This document shows positions 12,225 through 25,480 of a stretch of DNA of 64,000 nt, piece after piece. A program made the translations under genes and the position numbers. Origin of the DNA: Doris montereyensis (taxonomy: Eukaryota; Mollusca; Gastropoda; Nudibranchia; Dorididae); NCBI GenBank assembly GCA_037039925.1, contig JAXRKP010000325.1, positions 38,501-102,500 of the forward strand. Direction: 5' to 3'. How positions within the stretch are numbered: the stretch's first letter is position 1; the number at the start of each line of letters is the position of its first letter. The notes under the pieces were generated by a model. It had not been told where the DNA came from. It ran no database searches and saw only the letters and a list, made by a program, of their open reading frames with translations.

Positions 12225-14375
12225 TATATCATATAATATATAATACATGTACACAGCAGAATAAATCATAGTCATAATCAAATGCCTTACAGCGTAAAAA
12301 GATGAAATTGTAGTCCTGATTTAAAAGCCGTTAGTGAACTAGCACACCTAATCTGTGGGTGGGGTGGGGAGTTCAGAAATGGTGAGCCGAGAATTCAAAA
12401 AATGTTCACCGATCAGTACCAGCTGATGCTGGGAGATAATACCTGTAATTGACAGAACAGTGTCTTGCTTTGAGGGGGAGGGGGTGGTTTTGTTTTATCT
12501 TGTGTACTTGATGCTAAAAAAACCAAGATACGCTCTAGTCCTATGGGCTTGTAGGTCTGAGAGAAATGTAACTGTTTTCATACGAATGACAGCAGTCTAG
12601 GTATTTTTATCTTATTGGCCCGTGTCTAAAATTGGTGAGCCATTTCGGTTGTTGAGGCTGTAGATTTTTTTCGTCATTTACTTAGAAGTCACCATTTACA
12701 GTTTCAAAAAGCCTAGCAGGTTTAGACAGATTAGATTAAAAAAAATGCATATTTCTTAAAGATGTTTGAAGTCCATTTCAAGCTATTTGTCGCCTTATGA
12801 CAAATATTTAATTCCTTTTGTTCTGAGCTGAAAAAAAGTGTTTTTTTTTCTTCCCAAAGACAAGTAGAGTGTTCTATGGACTGTTGTCTATGTAATTCTT
12901 TCTTTTTGTTTTGTTTTTTAGAAGAAGAAAAACTTGCATTCCTTTCTTTCATTGTCTAAGGGAACGTCCACACGTCTAGCGGTGAGTTGGGCTTTGAGCT
13001 GTGATTGCCTTAAATCAAAGCAAGGTGTCCACACCACAAGCTTTTATCGCGCTATCGGTTTCGCCTTGAGCGGCAATAAATATCTTGCCATTTGACGCCA
13101 CTCGTTGCTCAAGCGGTGTTTTGATGACCTCTGTGACCTGTCTCCTACGTCGTGTCGACTTGCAGGGCAAGGCACGGCGTGTCATTGCACTGCTAGTTAG
13201 TGTTCACAATCTGTTCATTCTTTTTAAAGCACATATGTAAAAAATAAACGTTGACATTATATGACAATGGACAGAGATAAGACGTTTGAGTTTATTTCTT
13301 TAATTCAAGAAGGGCCCCAACTTTGGGCAAAAATAACATGAGCGAGAATTTCCGAAAATGTACTGGGAAACATTCGAAAGTATGAATGAAATCTGTCACG
13401 GTCATGTTTAAGTTTGAGCATCAGAGGATGACATTCCCCATACATACTTCTTTGAGTATTGATGGGATGAACCCAATATTCCCTATTATCATCGAAAAGA
13501 ATGTCTTGCCATACGTAGGGTGACAATTCTAAAACCTCAGTCAAAGAATGCGTTTTCTTGCATCCATCAGCTTGATACTATTCCGTACCAAAAGAGGCTT
13601 GATCTAGATGTAGAGAACTAAATCATAGTGAGTCACAGGCGAGCTACTGACCTAGCTATATTTGCTTGAACCGTCCACACCATGAGCCATTCCCTAGCTA
13701 ACAACTAGAAAGTAGCTTGAAAATATAGCTAGTGGCGTGGCCACCCAAGCTGTATAGCTGACCGCTTGCTATACAGCGAGCTAGTAGTAGTAGCGCGGCT
13801 CGATGTGTGGACGTACCTTAAGCCGGTTTCTTTGTTTTCCTACCTCATCATAATTCTTTTCGATGGATCATTCACTCTTTGTGTCTTCTGTGTCAATTTT
13901 GCATCACAGCCCCTGGTGGTTTTGAACCGGCTGTTGACTTTGAGTTGGAGGAGGCCAGAATGAAACAGGAGAAGATCATCAGAAGTAAGAAGAGAAAGAA
14001 AGTTACCCCCTTCCTGGTCGCTGGTGGAACAACAGAGGTAGTCACTCAAAGAGACCTGTCGTCGTCAAACTCCACGATGCGGTCGGAGATCGTCAGCACC
14101 TTTGTAGAAACAAGGTGAATGCAGTATGGGGGCTACATTGTTGAGCTTTTTTTTGTTTTGTTGTGTTTTATATGAAATTTTGCTTTTTTTGAAAGTGTGC
14201 GTGTGTGTGTTGGTGGTAGATACCGGTAGGGGCTGACTTCTTTCTTTTTCATTTTTTTACATCTCTGTCTGTCATCTTGATATTGCCTCCTATTGATCCT
14301 GCCATTCAATGTATGCGTGATGGATGAGGTAAATTTTAAAACAAGCAAAGCCGTTGTCAATTTCTTGTATTATTA

Positions 14376-14414
<39 letters not shown>

Positions 14415-14418
14415 CTTA

Positions 14419-14449
<31 letters not shown>

Positions 14450-14567
14450 TAATGTTTTTATTATAGTTATTTATAATAATAGTAGTAATTGAAGTAGTTA
14501 TTGAAGCAATAATAACAGTTGTAGTGGTAACCATTAAGTAATAGTAACAGTTAAGTAGTAATAATAG

Positions 14568-14615
<48 letters not shown>

Positions 14616-16311
14616 GCAGTAGTAGTAGTAGCAGCAGCAGTAAATTAAGTAGCAGTCAGAGCACTATTGTTTTTGTTCTGAATCATTATCATCATCATTT
14701 TTATCGTGATTGTCATTATCGGTAATAATATTATGTCGGTTCAAATGATGAAAACATACGATGAGAAAGCCTAGGAAGTGAAAACGAAAACACATATCAT
14801 CTTTCTATGACCCATACAATAATGTGTTTTTCTTCCTCTGACACACTTGTTTACCTTCTGCTGACCAGCTTGTCAGGCGTGGCGTGTCAGAATCTACCCT
14901 CAACGTCAGTAGTCGGTCAGCGGGCCAGTTGCGTTTCGACCTGCGGCGTTTCTTCCCATCTCTGGCTGGCGGCGTGTTGCTTGGAGACGGAGCATTGCTC
15001 ATCTCTGACAGGCGTGGATTTGCTGGGGTGTCAGAGTTTTACAGGTAACTCATTGTGGTAACTGTTTTCTGTTACTCCATGTTGCAGCTCTCTGATTTTT
15101 TTCTAGTCTGTGTGTGCACACAATTGTTTTTGGGGGAGGGGAGGGGGAGGTGTACAAAGTTTGTTGGGAAAAATCGCAATTGTGTGCACTGTGTAATGTG
15201 TGCATAAGAATTAGTGTTAAGAGTTAGATGAGAAAAGTTTTTTGTTTTTTTTTATTAGTGTGCGCAGATATTTCTCACTTGTGCGCACCTTTTCTCCCTG
15301 CTGGTGTGCAAACGTTGGTTGCAACTACAGGTGATTAGATTTTGATTTCACCCATGTCCGCAACCAAGGTGACCTCGGGAGTCTTGGTAGGATTTTTAAT
15401 TTTGCCCCAGACTGCCATGTGAACAGTCAAGGGATCTTTAACATGCACAGAGTGTTTTATTCTGTATACAGGACCTCCTTTTTATCGCCCGCCTCTGATG
15501 AGACTAGGTTTCGGTCAGCCTGCCGGGACAAAGAAGGGAAAGTTTTACTTTTAAAAAAGAGAAATGTTTTCAACCTGCCTGGGCTTGAACCTATGACCTT
15601 TTGGTAGGGAAGCTGACACCTTGTCTTTGGACTACTGAGCCCCCTCCCCCTCTCCCCCCCTGCCCCTTCCTTACAGGTCACAATATGCGAATCCTAACAA
15701 ACCTAGGTCTGACTGACGTTGTGTTCCTTGGGAAGCGATACTTAACACTTATTTTCCTCACTCTACCCAGGTGCAAATGGGTACAGGCAAGCACTTGCTT
15801 GGGAATAAAAACCTGCATCAGACTAGCTTCCTTACCGGGAGGTGATTATTGTCACCTCTTCCGCTTCACGCTGTAGAAACCGGGATAAGTTCCGGTTCTA
15901 TGGGCCATAATGGCCTTGAATGAAGGAACCTTTTTGTCACTATGTGAACATCAGGTGTAGTCCACTGAAACCGTCACTTGAAACTGCTCCACATTGCTTA
16001 GAATACGTCGTGATTGCATCCTTCCCCAGTGCCTTCCTGACACTAGAGGGCGTTGATACGGCCCTGGTGGATGAGTCCTGGCTACGCAATCACTATCGCT
16101 GGATCGTCTGGAAGCTGGCCGCCTATGAAGTCTGTTATCCGTCTATTTTTGCCAACAGGTAATATAAGCTTTTCCTCCTTTAGTCCTCTTTAAATAGAAT
16201 ATTAAAAAAATTTTTTACGTTCTGCAGGAATAGATTACATTTTCTCCTCAGATTTTCGTATAACAACCAGAGATGATGACAATAATGCATAAAACAGCAA
16301 ACATTACAACA

Positions 16312-16385
<74 letters not shown>

Positions 16386-18726
16386 CACTACCACTACTTG
16401 GAACACTATTTATGGAACCCTACAGCAGATGGAAAACACCTGTAGATACCACTACATGGCATTGGGCTGAAGGACAAAATTACGTTCGGCGCTGTTGCAT
16501 CAACGTCTTCTAAGTCACCAGACCTAAGCTTTGCTCCATCAATGTCTTCTAAGTCACCAGACTTTAGCCTTGCTCCATCACTAAGCTTTGCTCCATCAAC
16601 GTCTTCTAAGTCACCAGACTTTAGCCTTGCTCCATCACTAAGCTTTGCTCCATCAACGTCTTCTAAGTCACCAGACTTTAGCCTTGCTCCATCAACGTCT
16701 TCTAAGTCGCCAGACCTAAGCTTTGCTCCATCAATGTCTTCTAAGTCACCAGACTTTAGCCTTGCTCCATCAACGTGTAAGCCAGACCTAAGCTTTGCTC
16801 CATCAATGTCTTCTGAGTAAGCCAGACTTAAGCTTTTCTCGATCAATGTCTTCTAAGTCGCCAGACTTAACCTTTGCTCCATCAATGTCTTCTAAGTCAC
16901 CAGACTTAAGCTTTGCTCGATCAACGTCTTCTAAGTCGCCAGACCTAAGCTTTGCTCCATCAATGTCTTCTAAGTCGCCAGACTTAAGCTTTGCTCGATC
17001 GATGTCTTTTAAGTCGCCAGACCTAAGCTTTGCTCGATCAATGTCTTCTAAGTCACCAGACTTTAGCCTTGCTCCATCAACGTCTTCTAAGTCACCAGAC
17101 TTTAGCCTTGCTCCATCAACGTCTTTTAAGTCGCCAGACCTAAGCTTTGCTCCATCAACGTCTTCTAAGTCGCCAGACCTAAGCTTTGCTCCATCAATAT
17201 CTTCTAAGTCGCCAGACCTAAGCTTTGCTCCATCAACGTCTTCTAAGTCACCAGACCTAAGCCTTGCTCCATCAGCGTCTTCTAAGTCACCAGACTTTAG
17301 CCTTGCTCCATCAACGTCTTCTAAGTCACCAGACTTTAGCCTTGCTCCATCAACGACTTCTAAGTCACCAGACTTTAGCCTTGCTCCATCAACGACTTCT
17401 AAGTCACCAGACTTTAGCCTTGCTCCATCAACGTCTTCTAAGTCACCAGACTTTAGCCTTGCTCCATCAACGACTTCTAAGTCACCAGACTTTAGCCCTG
17501 CTCCATCAACGTCTTCTAAGTCACCAGACTTTAGCCTTGCTCCATCAACGTCTTCTAAGTCACCAGACTTTAGCCTTGCTCCATCAACACCTTTAAGTCA
17601 CCAGACTAGCCTTGCTCCATCAACGTCTTCTAAGTCACCAGATTTCAGCCTTGCTCCATCATTGTCTACTCCCCACTAGATTTAAACCTTGCTCCATCAA
17701 ACGGTAACGATCATGAAAGAAACAATCCAAGAAGAGAATTATTCTGTTTTTTTGGAAGGCTGTTCTTCAGAAAATTGTTGTAATAAATGTCATGGCCACT
17801 TTAACAACACTCATCGAGGAAACACAAAGAATCGCTTTTGGAATCTTAATTACTCGGATCAAATACAGTGTATTAGTCAGATGATCACTCATTCTGGGAG
17901 TCCAAAGAAGAAAAAAGAGAAAGGCTCAAATGGTCCGGAAGGTGATGACTTGGACATATCAGTTAACGGCAAAAAGGGAGATGACATTATCTAACATTTG
18001 CTGGCGCTTATGCCAAGAGATCACCAAATGTCTTGACTTGACCAAATGGTGAGTGCAAGGAACAAAGACCTTAGAATATATCCAATACAGTCAAAGGCAG
18101 GCTTCAGGAAGTAGCTCATGAAGGCGATTCATATTATTATGTCAAAATGTTTCAGTTGTAAATACATGTTTACTTTTTTCATTTGCACTGATTTCAGATT
18201 TTGCTATTTTCTATACCAAATAGTATAATGGAAAAATAAATGTACCATTATCAGAAATTCATTGCATTACATAATATTCCCCTTTTAGTAAGTATGGTTT
18301 CAATTTACAATTGTTTTTCCTATTTGTTTACGCATTGTTTTGATTAAAATTGAATTAATCGATACTATAATCTTTCCGATATTCGTATTGCTGTCAGAAA
18401 ATGTGTTCTGTGTTTTGACATATCTATGTGCATAAAAGGACGAATAGATCGATCAGCGATATTCGTCCTTTTCTCAGAAAGGATTGGATAAAATATCATT
18501 CCCTTACTTCTCATAAAAGGATGAATGCTTTATACCTTTTGATCTACTTTGCACATCATATTTTCCTTTGGACACAAAAGATACATATGCATAAAGATAC
18601 CCAATTTTTAATGTCATTGTTCTACGTTAAAAACTCTGAGATCTGAACGTAAACAATGTTTTGGCTCTCCTGTAAAATTGTAATTTGCTGATATTCATCC
18701 TTTTAACAAAAGACGGCAGTACTACA

Positions 18727-18808
<82 letters not shown>

Positions 18809-18827
18809 ATACTAATACTACTACTAA

Positions 18828-18873
<46 letters not shown>

Positions 18874-21800
18874 GCTACTACTACTTCTACTACTACTACT
18901 ACTACTTCTACTACTACTTCTACTACTACTACTACTACTACTACTACTATTTCTTCTACTATTACTACCTCTACTATTACCACTACTACTACAACAACTA
19001 CTACCACTACCACTGTCACTCTTACTTGTGCATTTTTAATTTTGTTTCTCAGATGCCTTACTCCTGACGTCACCATGCTTCAGCTCAAATACCGCTATGA
19101 CAGGAGATTGACAAGTGCCAAAGGTAACTCTCATATTTTCGGCACCATCTTCACTAGAAATAGAAACGCTTGCTAAGTTATTATCCTGCTTGTAAAAGTA
19201 AAGCAAGTCCCATACTCATAGTTGCATAGGAAAACCAGGAGTAGAGTCTTGATTTTTCTAGGCATGCATACTGCATAGTGGGGTAGTTTGCCACTGCTTT
19301 CTACTTTGGATGAACCCGAGATAGACCCAGCCACCCATTTTCCTGTTGGGGCGACCGGAGGGCAGCCAGACAAATTTGCCCAGACTGAGAATTCAACTCA
19401 GGCCTCTCGTGAATGGTAGACAGATGCTCTGCCGACTGAGTTACTGGCTGAGGTACTGACTGAGGTACTGACTGAGGTACTGGCTAGTAACTTATCTTCA
19501 TGTGGAATATCTAGATCTTCATGAAGTTGAGCATCTGCTGTCAGCATGTGGGTTATTTTGTTGTTTTTTAAAATTGTTTTAAAAATTTGATTTGATGTAC
19601 TCACCTCCACAACTAAGGTGAACATTGGGTTTTTGGTAAGCTTTTTAAATTTTCCCGGACTGCCCTGTAAACAGCCAAGGGATCTTTAACATGCACAGAG
19701 TGTTGTTATCTGTACATGGGACCTCCTTTTTATCGTCCATCTCCAATGGGACTAAGCGTCAATCCACCTACCTGGACCGTGGGGGGGGGGGGGGGTAGTT
19801 TTGCTCGAAAGACCTTGAAAAATTTTCAACCGTTGGTGGGGTTTAAACCCATTACCTTTTGGTTGAGAGGCCGACACCTTGCATCTGGACTACCAAGTTG
19901 TTTTTTTTAGTGTGCTTCAATTCTTGGACTGATAAACTCTTCCATGTTTTGCATTTTTATTCCAGGAGCGCCATCAAAAAAATTGTAGAGGGATGACACA
20001 GCCTGTAAAAGAATGGTGCTCTGCGTTGCTGATATAGGGAGGAGCACTGGAAACCAAAATGGTGTATGGATGTTTTTTCTCTATTTGTTTCTGATCTTTT
20101 ATAGTAAGTTCCTTCAAGGCCTGTAAGGCCCATAGAGCTGGACTTAATCCCTGTTTCTATAGCGTGAGCGAAACAGGTGGTAACAATCACCTCCTGGCCA
20201 GGACGCTAGTCTGACGCAGGTTTTACTCCAAAGCCAGTGCTTGTACCCATTTGCACCTGGGTAGAGTGCTGTCTGATGGAGTGGTGTGATGGAGTAACAT
20301 AGCATTTCATAGCTACGTGTATAGATTTATTTCATAGTTTTGCACATATATTGTGTGGATATTGAAATTTCATATTTCTTGTTCTCCAAAATTTGCACAT
20401 GCATGTCACATGTATTAAGTCTTAAAGAAGAAAATTGTGATAGAATGTTATCGCTTTGTTTTTAAGACCAAGAAAACTTGCAATTTACATAACGAGAAAC
20501 ATTCTATATCTTTAACTTAATATATAAACACACTCAAAGCTGTGCCTACATGCATAGACACATACATTCACACACTCACACACAAAAGATGAATTGTTGA
20601 AATGTCAAGATTTTCAATAATTTTTCAAAGGAGCGTTCCCTAAATTCAAATCCTTTTAAACAGCAGTGAATGAGATATTTGTCTGTCTTTCTTAATTTAT
20701 ATTAATACATCAGCCAATGTGAGACAGTAGGGAATACAGTAGAGTAGAGTACAGGCAGCTGAAATGAAATATCTAAGAAGAGTAGTAGGGAAAATTAAAA
20801 GAGACAAAATCAGAAGCACAACAATAAGAGATCAAACCAAAGAAAATGGCATAAAAGTTGAGATAGAAATAAATCAATTGAGATCGTTTGGGCATGTAAA
20901 CAGAATGAATGATAAGAGAATAGTTAAATCAGTATGCAATGCTAAAACCCAAGGTAAAAGACCAAAAGGCAGACCTTTGCAAAAGTTTGAAAATATAAAA
21001 AGAGGCACTAAAGCTTCACAAAAGGAAACAAGGTAGCCTGGAATAAGATCAGTTTAGGTTTCTATACAACCCATACACTGGAATAAGATTAGTTTGGGTT
21101 TCTATACAACCCATACACTGGAATAAGATCAGTTTGAGTTTCTATACAACCCATACACTGGAATAAGATCAGTTTGAGTTTCTATACAACCCATACACTG
21201 GAATAAGATCAGTTTGAGTTTCTATACAACCCATACACTGGAATAAGATCAGTACACTGGAATTCAGTTTGGTTTCTATACAACCCATACACTGGAATAA
21301 GATCAGTTTGGGTTTCTATACAACCCATACACTGGAATAAGATCAGTTTGGGTTTCTATACAACCCATACACTGGAATAAGATCAGTTTGAGTTTCTATA
21401 CAACCCATACACTGGAATAAGATCAGTTTGAGTTTCTATACAACCCATACACTGGAATAAGATCAGTTTGGGTTTCTATACAACCCATACACTGGAATAA
21501 GAAGTTTCTATACAACCCATACACTGGAATAAGATCAGTTTGAGTTTCTACAACCCATACACTGGAATAAGATCAGTTTGAGTTTCTATACAACCCATAC
21601 ACTGGAATAAGATCAGTTTGAGTTTCTATACAACCCATACACTGGAATAAGATCAGTTTGAGTTTCTATACAACCCATACACTGGAATAAGATCAGATTT
21701 TGGGTTTCTATACAACCCATACACTGGAATAAGATCAGTTTGAGTTTCTGGGATACAACCCATAGACGGACTGAATAAGATCAGCTTTGAGTTTGGATAC

Positions 21801-24507
21801 AACCCATAAACACTGGAATAAGATCAGTTTGGGTTTCTATACAACCCATACACTGGAATAAGATCAGTTTGGGTTTCTTCAACCCATACACTATCAGTTT
21901 TGGGTTTCTATCCACATACACTGGAATAAGATCAGTTTGAGTTTCTATACAACCCATACACTGGAATAAGATCAGTTTGAGTTTCTATACAACCCATACA
22001 CTGGAATAAGATCAGTTTAGGTTTCTAGTACAACCCATACAATGGAATAAGATCAGTTTGAGTTTCTATACAACCCATAACTGCTTTTCCATCAGTTTGG
22101 GTTTTTATCTCAACATTAGGATACACTGGAATAAGATCAGTTTGGGTTTCTATACAACCCATAACTGGAATAAGATCAGTTTGAGGTTTTTGAAACCCAT
22201 ACAACTATCCTTGTTTTTTCTAATTGTAATTCATTTATGAAACTGAATAGTTACAAGATGCCTATGAAACATTGTCAGGGATAACACTGCCAAATCAAGA
22301 TCAGTTTGGGAAATAACAACCCATACACTGGAATAAGATCAGTTTGGGTTTCTAAATAAAAGTACACTGGAATAAGATCAGTTTGGGTTTCTATACAACC
22401 CATACACTGGAATAAGATCAGTTTGGGAAACAGTAAAAATAAAACACTGGAATAAGATCAGTTTGGGTTTCTATACAACCCATACACTGGAATAAGAACA
22501 GAAGGGGTCTGCTAATTAAAGTTGGATAATTAAAAAAAAACATTTGACTTTGTGCGAAAGAACTTGCTGCTTTGACACTTTGAGATTTTCTTCATAAAAG
22601 TGTGTTTGCCTGTGTGTTTGTCCACAGAGTGTTCAGAAAAGTAACTGATGGTTGGTACTCTATCGCTCATTTGGACCCGCCTAGGACTTGGTAGAAATAA
22701 AAGCTTTCCATTGGCCAAAAAATTGTGAAAAGCATTGAATGGAATCCAAGATGGCTGCCCTCCATTGGAAACTGCTTTTCCATTATTATTTTAAAAGTCA
22801 TAAATCAGTCGAGTTTGAGCTCTCACATTGTTGTTTTCAATAAATAAAATTAAATGGGTCTGTAGGTTTTTGAAACACAACAAGTTCCTTGTATTTTGAG
22901 TAATTTAATTCATTTAGAAACTGAATCTCTCTCTACAAGATGCCCATGAAACACTGTCAGGGATAAAATGCCAAATCACAATTTCAGGTCTGGGAAATAA
23001 GTAAATAAGTAAATCTGCTGATTTGATTTGAAAAATAAAAGATCACAGAAAAGCATGTGAAAGGGTGGCAGAAACAAAAATCAGGTCTGGGAAAAAGTCA
23101 TGGAAAACATGTGAAAGGGTGGCAGAAACAGTAAAAATAAAGTCATGAAAAACAGCATGAAAAAAATGGATGGCAGAAACAGTAAAAATAAAAGTCATGA
23201 AAAGCATGTGAAAATTGCATTGAAACATAAATCTAAAAGTCATGAAAACATGCTTGATGGGGTGGCAGAAACAGTAAAAATAAAGTCATGAAAAACATGT
23301 GATGGGGTGGCAGAAACAGTAAAAATAAAATGAAAAACATGTGAAATGGTGGCAGAAACAGTAAAAATAAAAGTCATGGGAAACATGTGAAATGGTGGCA
23401 GAAACAGTGAAAAAATAAAAGTCATGGAAAACATGTGAAAGCGGTGGCAGAAACAGTAAAAATAAAAAAAAAAACATGTTTTAGTTCAAGAAACAGTAAA
23501 AATAAAAATTTTCAATTTGAAAAAAAAAAATCTTTTTTTTTTTCAGATTCCGGAGAGTGCACACTTCAAACTGGGTTTCAACGCCACACGGCCGGCCAGG
23601 GCCGATTGCAAACTCGGGTTTTGTTCCGTGCCGCTTGCCCTTTGCGTGCCGTTAGCGTCTCTTCACCCTGAGGGGCGGAATGGTGGGATGTGTTGATGTC
23701 GTAGTGACGCGCAAATATCCTCTTATGGTGAGCTACAAAGTGGTTCTGGCTGCCGTGACATGGTTTGTGTTTCTCAGTCTGATTTAAAATAGGATCTCAT
23801 TTTCTCATTCGTATTTTTAGCAATTCTTATTACATAACTCAAATGTAGATAGTTTTTTTTTCAAGGCCTAGATGTTCATAACGCTGAAGCTTATCCAAGT
23901 TTCTGTAGCTTTAAGCAGAATGAGTCATATTGGATGACTGTATGAACTGGACACTGGTCTGTTTCATAAAGCTTATCCAAGTTTCTGTAGCTTTAAGTAG
24001 AATAAGTCATATTGGATGACTGTATGAACTGGACACTGGTCTGTCATGAACCACCCTCCCCCATCCCTCAATCTCTCCCAGATCTACAAAAATCTACCAA
24101 ACCCTGCAATGTTTTTTAAAGATTTTAATGATGATGATACGACTTCATTTTAAATGACGTCTGTTTTGTTTTCAGTACATGGAGAAATGTTCCGACAAAG
24201 GTTGTATTTTTAGAACAGCGGAGGAAGAAGATGTGGCCCAACGGAAAGAGGAAGAGCATCGGCAGAACCACATGGAGAAAATATACGCCTCGATTCAGAA
24301 AGAGATGGACGGCCAGAACGAGCATCGTAAGGCAGTCTTCTTCTTGTTTTTTTATTTTTTATTAACGACATCACATGACTTGAAATTTATTTTTATTGTA
24401 ATTATAAGAAATAACACTACTGATAATTATACACAAAATAGTAATTATAATAAAATAGTGGATATAAAAGAATGACGATGATAATGAATATAATAAAAAA
24501 ATATAAC

Positions 24508-24548
<41 letters not shown>

Positions 24549-24633
24549 TTATAATAATAATAATTATAATAATTATTATAATAATGATAATAATAATACC
24601 ACTACCCTTCTACTACTACCACTGCTACTATTA

Positions 24634-24676
<43 letters not shown>

Positions 24677-25422
24677 TTCTACTACTACCATTACCACGAC
24701 CACTACTACAACTATTACTTCAAAAATTTTGACAAAACCTGGCTCAGCCTTCATTAAGTCTCATTATTATTTTTTTAAATATTTGTTTATTGCATCACAA
24801 TTTCAGATCCATTGTTTTAAATTACATGAAAATGCACTCATGGTTTCCATATCTTTCACGTTAATAACACAACCAGAAAATAAGCAAAGTCGTCGTCGTC
24901 GTCGTAGTAAATGGACCAGGAAACAAGTTGAGCAGCTGTCGGCTGGGTTGGAATTGGCCGAGGCTTTTGACAATGCTATTAATCAGGAGGAATTTGAGGT
25001 TTTTGTTTTTTAAATGTTATTCCGTTCCTTGTCCCTTGTTTGCAAACAATTTGTTTGATATTTCTAATATATTGATTTAAAGATGAATGTCCTTGGTTGG
25101 TGGTGCTAATATATTGATTTAAATGTTATTCCGTTCCTTGTCCCTTGTTTGCAAACAATTGTTTTGTTTGATATTTCTAATATATTGATTTAAATGTTAT
25201 TCCGTTCCTTGTCCCTTGTTTGCAAACAATTTTGTTTGAATATCGTTGGTTGGTGGTGCTAATATATTGATTTAAATGATGTCCCTTGTTTGCAAACAAT
25301 TTTGTTTGATATTTCTTGATGAGTGTCGTTATTGACAGATAGCTAATATATTGATTTAAATGATGATATTTCTTTTAAGATGAATTGATGCTAATATTGA
25401 TGATATGATGATAATATTAATA

Positions 25423-25480
<58 letters not shown>

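Noticed and set aside
18685..19176. Long open frames on both strands (polythreonine, polyvaline)
   Set aside because: They are translations of an ACT microsatellite; composition is a single triplet and no splice or start context supports a gene.
21030..22505. CRISPR-like appearance of regular 40 bp repeats
   Set aside because: There are no unique spacers between repeats, the DNA is clearly animal, and the unit derives from a LINE end.
23043..23477. Several short His/Phe-rich - strand frames
   Set aside because: All are translations of the degenerate repeat array preceding the BRCA2 exon at 23547.
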